A stretch of 22,596 nucleotides of DNA from Chara braunii (Eukaryota > Streptophyta > Charophyceae > Charales > Characeae), in assembly GCA_003427395.1 (NCBI GenBank), contig BFEA01000419.1, positions 363,622 to 386,217 of the forward strand. The letters are read 5' to 3'. Shown here one piece after another: positions 18,336 through 22,596 of this stretch (within the stretch, counting starts at the first letter, position 1; every line of letters starts with the position of its first letter). The notes beneath the pieces were generated by a model. It searched no databases, was not told the origin of the DNA, and saw nothing but the letters and a program-made list of their open reading frames with translations. The position numbers and the translations under genes were made by a program.

Positions 18336-20518
18336 TCTTGATCTTCGTCAAATATCAGAAGTTGAAGGAAAAATCGAGGACAGGGCTGTGTAAATTTTGA
18401 ACAGATTTGAATCCGCTGCATATCCGCATGTTACGACAAACATTTGACCCTGGAGAAAACAAGCAGTGCCTCTCAGTGGCCGTACTTTGAGCTGCAACAA
18501 CTTTTGGTGGCCCAGGATGGCCCGGGATCCACCATGCGTCTATTGTCAGGCTCTTCTGAATCATAAGAACCAGGAAGATTTGCTGAATGGACGGAAGATT
18601 GCTTTTCAAAACATGCAGGATTTTCGCTTTTACTGTGGGAAGTCACAAAAGATGGTCGTAACTGCTTCATTCTTGCATCGGGCTATGCCGATGGGAACCT
18701 TCCCTGCCAACGAAGCCCACTTTCTCTGGTCCTTGAAATTGGAACTCATGCTTTGAGATTGCCCCGAGCAATTTTTCGACCAGGCCGTGATTAACTTTAA
18801 CATCAAGTTCGGAGGGGTCTGGAACAACTGGGTTCGTTGTTTTGCTCAGTGGGGCCTGTAATTCTACTGGGCCCTTTGCTTCACCAGGCCGGTGACGAAC
18901 TATTTTCTGTGATCGCGAGACTTTCTGCGCAAAGCTGCTTGGGGAGATACGACGGGTCGGACGGGCGAACTGTGGGAAGATGGGTCGGGCGGGCAAATTG
19001 CATGAAGGCCCTCGTTTCTTTCGTTTTTGTTGGAAGTTGTCGGATCGGTGTCGGGAAAATCCCGTGCCAACGGTTGGGTCAACGCGCCATGACGGGCGCA
19101 AAAAATAACTGTACCGTAGCTTCTTTCTTGTTCTGCTGTGAGCACTGGGGATTTTTGGCGCGATCATCGCGCGGGAATATCGTTTTTGAATTTTCAACTG
19201 ATGGGCTCGCGGAATTGTTTTTCTCTTTTTCGGAATTTCCTTTTTGCAATTACGATTTAGGATAGGAATTTAGGAATGCTTGATTTTGCTGAGCCGCGCT
19301 TGCGCGCATCTTGCTGCGCTGGGAACTGGGCTCTGACTGGATCGCGCCCTTAATCTTGTGTAACTGTCGTTTCTGGCGGGCGCGATTACAACTGTATCTC
19401 TCTTCTTTTTTGGGTTCCCTCGTGTTTACCCGTCTTCTTCTTCTTCCTCGCCTCGCATACTCTGTTCTAATTGGCCGGAGCACCTACATGACCGGATCAA
19501 TGCGTGGAGTGTGGCTACGACCCCCACGCCGCGGCCTGGCCATGCAGATGTAGGCACCTCCTCTCTTCTCCTCTTGGCCACCTAGGCTTAATCCAGTACC
19601 TTTCGCGCAGGCATGCATGCTATAAATTTTGCAAGCGCGATGAGTTGTCTCTCTAAGAATTTTAAGGTTAGCGCGATCTGTGAGGGTCGGCTAACGAGCA
19701 AGTTTGAAAGGTGAGTGAGTGTGAGAGTTGGGCGATCCGACGAGCTGGTGTCGGGTGTGCGGGGTTGACGTGTTGGGCCACGACGGACTATGGCGCACGG
19801 GCGAACCTTGCTTGCATGCTCGAACCAAGCGGGGTGACAACTCTGTGTTGATGCGCAGCGACGGACTGCCTGCATCGGGAGCGCGGAGAGAGAGAGAGAG
19901 GGAGAGAGAACAGTTGTGTGGGTGTGGGATGAGGTTTTTTTCGTTGTTTCTCTCTTTTCCTCTGTTCCTCTGTATAATTTTGGATTCGGATATGGTCGAT
20001 TTTATCGCGGCCTTGTTTTTGGACTTCTTTTATAAATTGTCTCGTATTTTCCTTGTCATCTATATTTTGTATGTATGCATGGAATGAATGTGAGCCCCCT
20101 TTATTATTGATCCCTTAGTATTTTCAACCTTGTTTTGCGATGTCCAATTCGGCTTTGTCTACTGATCACTTACGTAAGCTGCACGCTCAGATATGATTAA
20201 AAGCACTCGATTATGGATGATTTGGTTTAGTCGTTACCTTTCAAAGAATGATATAGGAAGTTGACGATCTTTTCTCTTCTTCTCTCCTTTTTGTCGCATG
20301 TATGATATGTAATGATCGGACATCACTCGACGCCACAGGGATAGGATATCTGCATGCATGATGCGATCGACACGCTGAACCAACCCGCTGTTTCTCATGT
20401 GCACGCTCGTGTACAACCGCAATCTCGAGGAAATCGAGTCGCTCCGTACGCGCTCGCCTACGTGAGTCAGCCCGGAACTCCGTATGAGGATGCAGGGGAC
20501 CGAACTTTCTAAACGGAC
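18336..20518. other. Unassigned sequence after the reverse transcriptase remnant
   Basis: No gene could be supported on either strand. The part up to about 18800 may be degraded downstream sequence of the retroelement. A GA microsatellite lies at 19885-19909. The longest frames (142 codons at 18837-19265 plus, 176 codons at 18667-19197 minus) overlap and show no known domain. Confidence 0.4.
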
Positions 20519-20917
20519 ATGGCTGCGGAATTTCCCTCTTGGATGTTCGATCGTGAGAGTCTGAGGGACCCGGAATACCGGGAGTACTGGGAAGGTGAAC
20601 AACTCTAACGGCAGGGGAACTTAAGAGACCCAGAGTTCCCCTGTCTAACAGAAAGCGACCGATTATGCGCAAGGGACTTTCACTGTGCCATAACTAATGA
20701 CCCCAGGGGCCCCGATTACCCGGATACTTATAACACGCAATATTTCATATCCCCCGGCTTCGTCATTATTACCACCAGTTTCCCTCCCTTTCACCTCCTC
20801 CTTCCATATCACCAGCTCACGATGGTGCCGTGGAATTCCATAGCCCGCTACTGGTCGAACCGCGTGACTGGCCCCGAAGGAGAAACCAGAGGGGATGGTG
20901 ACTCAGGTTTCTTTTAA
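20519..20917 (+). other. Open frame with one stop, possible pseudo-exon
   Basis: ATG at 20519 opens a 29-codon frame (MAAEFPSWMFDRESLRDPEY...). After one TAA at 20606 the same frame stays open for another 102 codons to 20915. RDPEY and RDPEF repeats occur on both sides of the stop. No family was recognised. A frame of this length could be chance. It ends inside the left TTAA of the neighbouring hairpin element. Confidence 0.2.
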
Positions 20918-21284
20918 GAATAGCCATTTCGCCAAAACGGACATATTATATTTTTTGAACGAAATCAAAACTGATTTTTTTTGCCAAAATCCGGTCGGAA
21001 TTTTTTGCATCTGCGGGTCCGGCGTTTTTGCTCCTGTGGGTCCGGCGTTCCCAGAACGCCGGACCCTCTACATGTATCTGGTCTATGGTTGAGACCAGAT
21101 ACAAAAAAAAAAAAAAAAAAAAATAAATCTGGTCTCAACCATAGACCAGATACAGGTAGGGGGTCCGGCGTTCTGGGAACGCCGGACCCCCAGGAGCAAA
21201 AAATTCCGACCGGATTTTGGCAAAAGAAGTCAGTTTTGATTTCGTTCAAAAAATATAATATGTCCGTTTTGACGAAATGGCTGT
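20918..21284. mobile_element. Long-hairpin (foldback) element, copy C, with poly(A) loop
   Basis: The left arm (20918-21102) and right arm (about 21128-21284) are almost exact inverted copies for some 160 bases, from AGCCATTTCG...AAAACGGACATATTAT inward to GGTCTATGGTTGAGACCAGA. The loop is about 22 A residues plus TAAAT. Each arm contains its own small hairpin, GGGTCCGGCGTTC against GAACGCCGGACCC. The left arm has an extra 23 bases near 21009-21031 that duplicate the TTTTTGC...GGGTCCGGCGTT block. TTAA stands at both outer borders (20914-20917 and 21285-21288), a possible target-site duplication. No coding capacity. Confidence 0.85.
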
Positions 21285-21290
21285 TTAAGC

Positions 21291-21512
21291 TTGGAGGTTG
21301 AGTTCGTTGGCAGGGGCAATGTTGTTGGGATTTTGTTCAAGAATGCAAAAGTGTTTAAATTTGTTGGTACTGTGATTGTGGGAAAGCACCCGGGAATCTT
21401 TGGTCTGAGATGCACTGCGCACGCCATCTGCCTTATTCTGCACGACATCAGCGGCTCCTCGTTTGTGCATAAGTCTCGAGAAGAGATCTACCCTCCGTCC
21501 TACGAAAATTAA
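21291..21512 (+). pseudogene. hAT-superfamily transposase fragment (DUF659-like region)
   Basis: The frame carries NAKVFKFVGTVIVGKHPGIF followed by GLRCTAHAICLILHDISGSS. The C-AH---L-L-DI pattern after a KHP-IF segment is the conserved stretch of plant hAT transposases around the DUF659 domain. The frame has no real start, has lost both flanks and ends at 21512, so it is a remnant. It begins a few bases after the right TTAA of the hairpin element. Confidence 0.6.
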
Positions 21513-22080
21513 AAGGCGCCAAATACGACCTGCACCTACCTTCCTTGCGCTTATACCCCCGAAACTTGCCACAGGAGATCTCAGTTCTGACCTGGGACTC
21601 CACCCCCACTTTCCTAAAATCCTTGGCACACTCCTTTTTCGCACTTTCGGGCCCCCATCCCACTCCAATTAGGAAGTCGCATCGGGCGTGAGGTTGGGCA
21701 TCATAGGCCCACTCGGGTTAACCTGGATCCTCCTTTTGGCATTGGTACTCTTCGGTCTCTATGTTTCAGTCCGGTATTTGGGACTTGCTAGTGCTCTTTA
21801 GTATTGATGTAGGTATATAACATAACAACAATGCTACAATACTGGTGTTTCACCGTGCACTAACCCCTGACAATGACCGGTTCGTGGCGAGCCGGTTGAA
21901 ACATGTGTAGGCTCATATCGCCACCTGGCTCCTGAGCTTCATGTATGGTGCTTCTGCGCCTCTCTTTTTTGCCATTTCGGCTGATGCTTTACTGTAATAT
22001 CATACTAATATGAGTAACGAGTCGACTTGCACTCTGAGGTTCTACTGTCTTCTTGGTGTTGTCTTTCTCCTATGAAACAC
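21513..22080. other. Unassigned sequence
   Basis: No further hAT blocks were recognised downstream of the fragment, and no other gene or strong repeat was seen. Confidence 0.4.
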
Positions 22081-22092
22081 CCGAGGACGTGT

Positions 22093-22162
22093 CCGCGGGG
22101 TCCAGCTCGGATGGCGGCCGTATATACGGCCGCGTCCGCGACCGACCTGGTCCCCGCCGCGG
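22093..22162. repeat. GC-rich cruciform with a perfect 20-bp palindrome
   Basis: GCGGCCGTATATACGGCCGC at 22114-22133 is perfectly self-complementary. Outside it, CCGCGGGGTCCAGCTCGG (22093-22110) pairs imperfectly with CCGACCTGGTCCCCGCCGCG (from 22142). The block is a sharp GC island next to very AT-rich DNA. Confidence 0.75.
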
Positions 22163-22184
22163 ATGCGAGTTTACCATATTTTTC

Positions 22185-22491
22185 CTGAATTAAATAATAG
22201 GTAAGAATATATATTATATATGAAGAATATATATTATATGTATATATATATCGGGTTGTAGGGATTTTTAATCCCTACAACCCCATATTTCTTTTTTTTG
22301 AAAAAAGATAAGTTTTTAGAATTATATAAATAAAAAAAACAGAAAAGGTGGAGAAGAGAAATTCAAAAAAATATATATACATATATTTTTTGGGGGGGGA
22401 GGGATTTTGGTTGGCAGTTCTTTGTATTCTTCTTTTTTACGTATTTTTTTTCCTTTTTCTTTTCTGTCCTAAAGAAACAATCAAGGAATGG

Positions 22492-22528
<37 letters not shown>

Positions 22529-22552
22529 TTATTTTTTCGGGGCCTTTTAATA

Positions 22553-22596
<44 letters not shown>
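22185..22596. repeat. AT-rich simple-sequence end of the window
   Basis: Contains two copies of AAGAATATATATTATAT near 22205 and 22225, a TA microsatellite at about 22494-22524 and a TG microsatellite from about 22555 to the window end. No gene. Confidence 0.85.
22253..22283. repeat. Perfect hairpin, 13-bp stem
   Basis: GGGTTGTAGGGAT and ATCCCTACAACCC are separated by TTTTA and sit in TA-rich sequence. It could be a small MITE remnant. Nothing indicates a terminator function. Confidence 0.6.

Noticed and set aside
22253-22283. A Rho-independent terminator
   Set aside because: The hairpin and later T-rich sequence resemble one superficially, but there is no gene upstream and the context is eukaryotic.

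Overview
This looks like nuclear DNA from a plant-lineage eukaryote. The best guess is a charophyte (streptophyte) alga such as Chara, but this is an inference. The one convincing intact gene encodes a CSLC-type (xyloglucan backbone) glucan synthase close in layout to land-plant CSLC. It sits alone in more than 20 kb of degraded transposons, foldback elements, microsatellites and homopolymer runs. A bacterial origin is excluded: there is no gene packing, and there are poly(A)-tailed retroelements and tRNA-derived SINEs. No CRISPR array, rRNA, functional tRNA gene or organellar gene was seen.

Layout: 130-2133 is a degraded non-LTR retrotransposon (LINE) on the minus strand. About 2140-5500 is unassigned sequence with only weak ORFs. 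5500-7332 is a second, colinear LINE copy of the same family on the plus strand, ending in a 28-A tail. 7480-8019 is an AT-rich imperfect foldback element. 8168-8906 holds four diverged copies of an unrecognised repeat. 9349-9456 is another LINE-type 3' end with an A-rich tail, abutting a tRNA-like SINE. 9599-9742 is a small MITE-like element. 10014-10646 is a GC-rich segment bounded by inverted repeats. 11950-12165 is a purine tract just upstream of the CSLC gene (12227-14134, one exon). Downstream come a self-complementary satellite, a second SINE, TG/CT/CA microsatellites, a foldback MITE (16178-16365), two copies of a long-hairpin family (17035-17165 and 17290-17600), and a broken reverse transcriptase with recognisable A, B and C motifs (17600-18335). 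Near the end are a third, almost perfect long hairpin with a poly(A) loop and TTAA flanks (20918-21284), a hAT transposase fragment directly beside it, a GC-rich cruciform and AT/TG repeats.

The CSLC gene is the only expected functional locus. The rest is a layered transposon graveyard. The most interesting part is the long-hairpin family, whose arms contain nested GGTCCGGCGTTC-type hairpins. A closely similar core (GGGTCCAGCGT) also appears in the 3' ends of the LINE family, which suggests either a shared sequence module or repeated insertion into the same kind of site.
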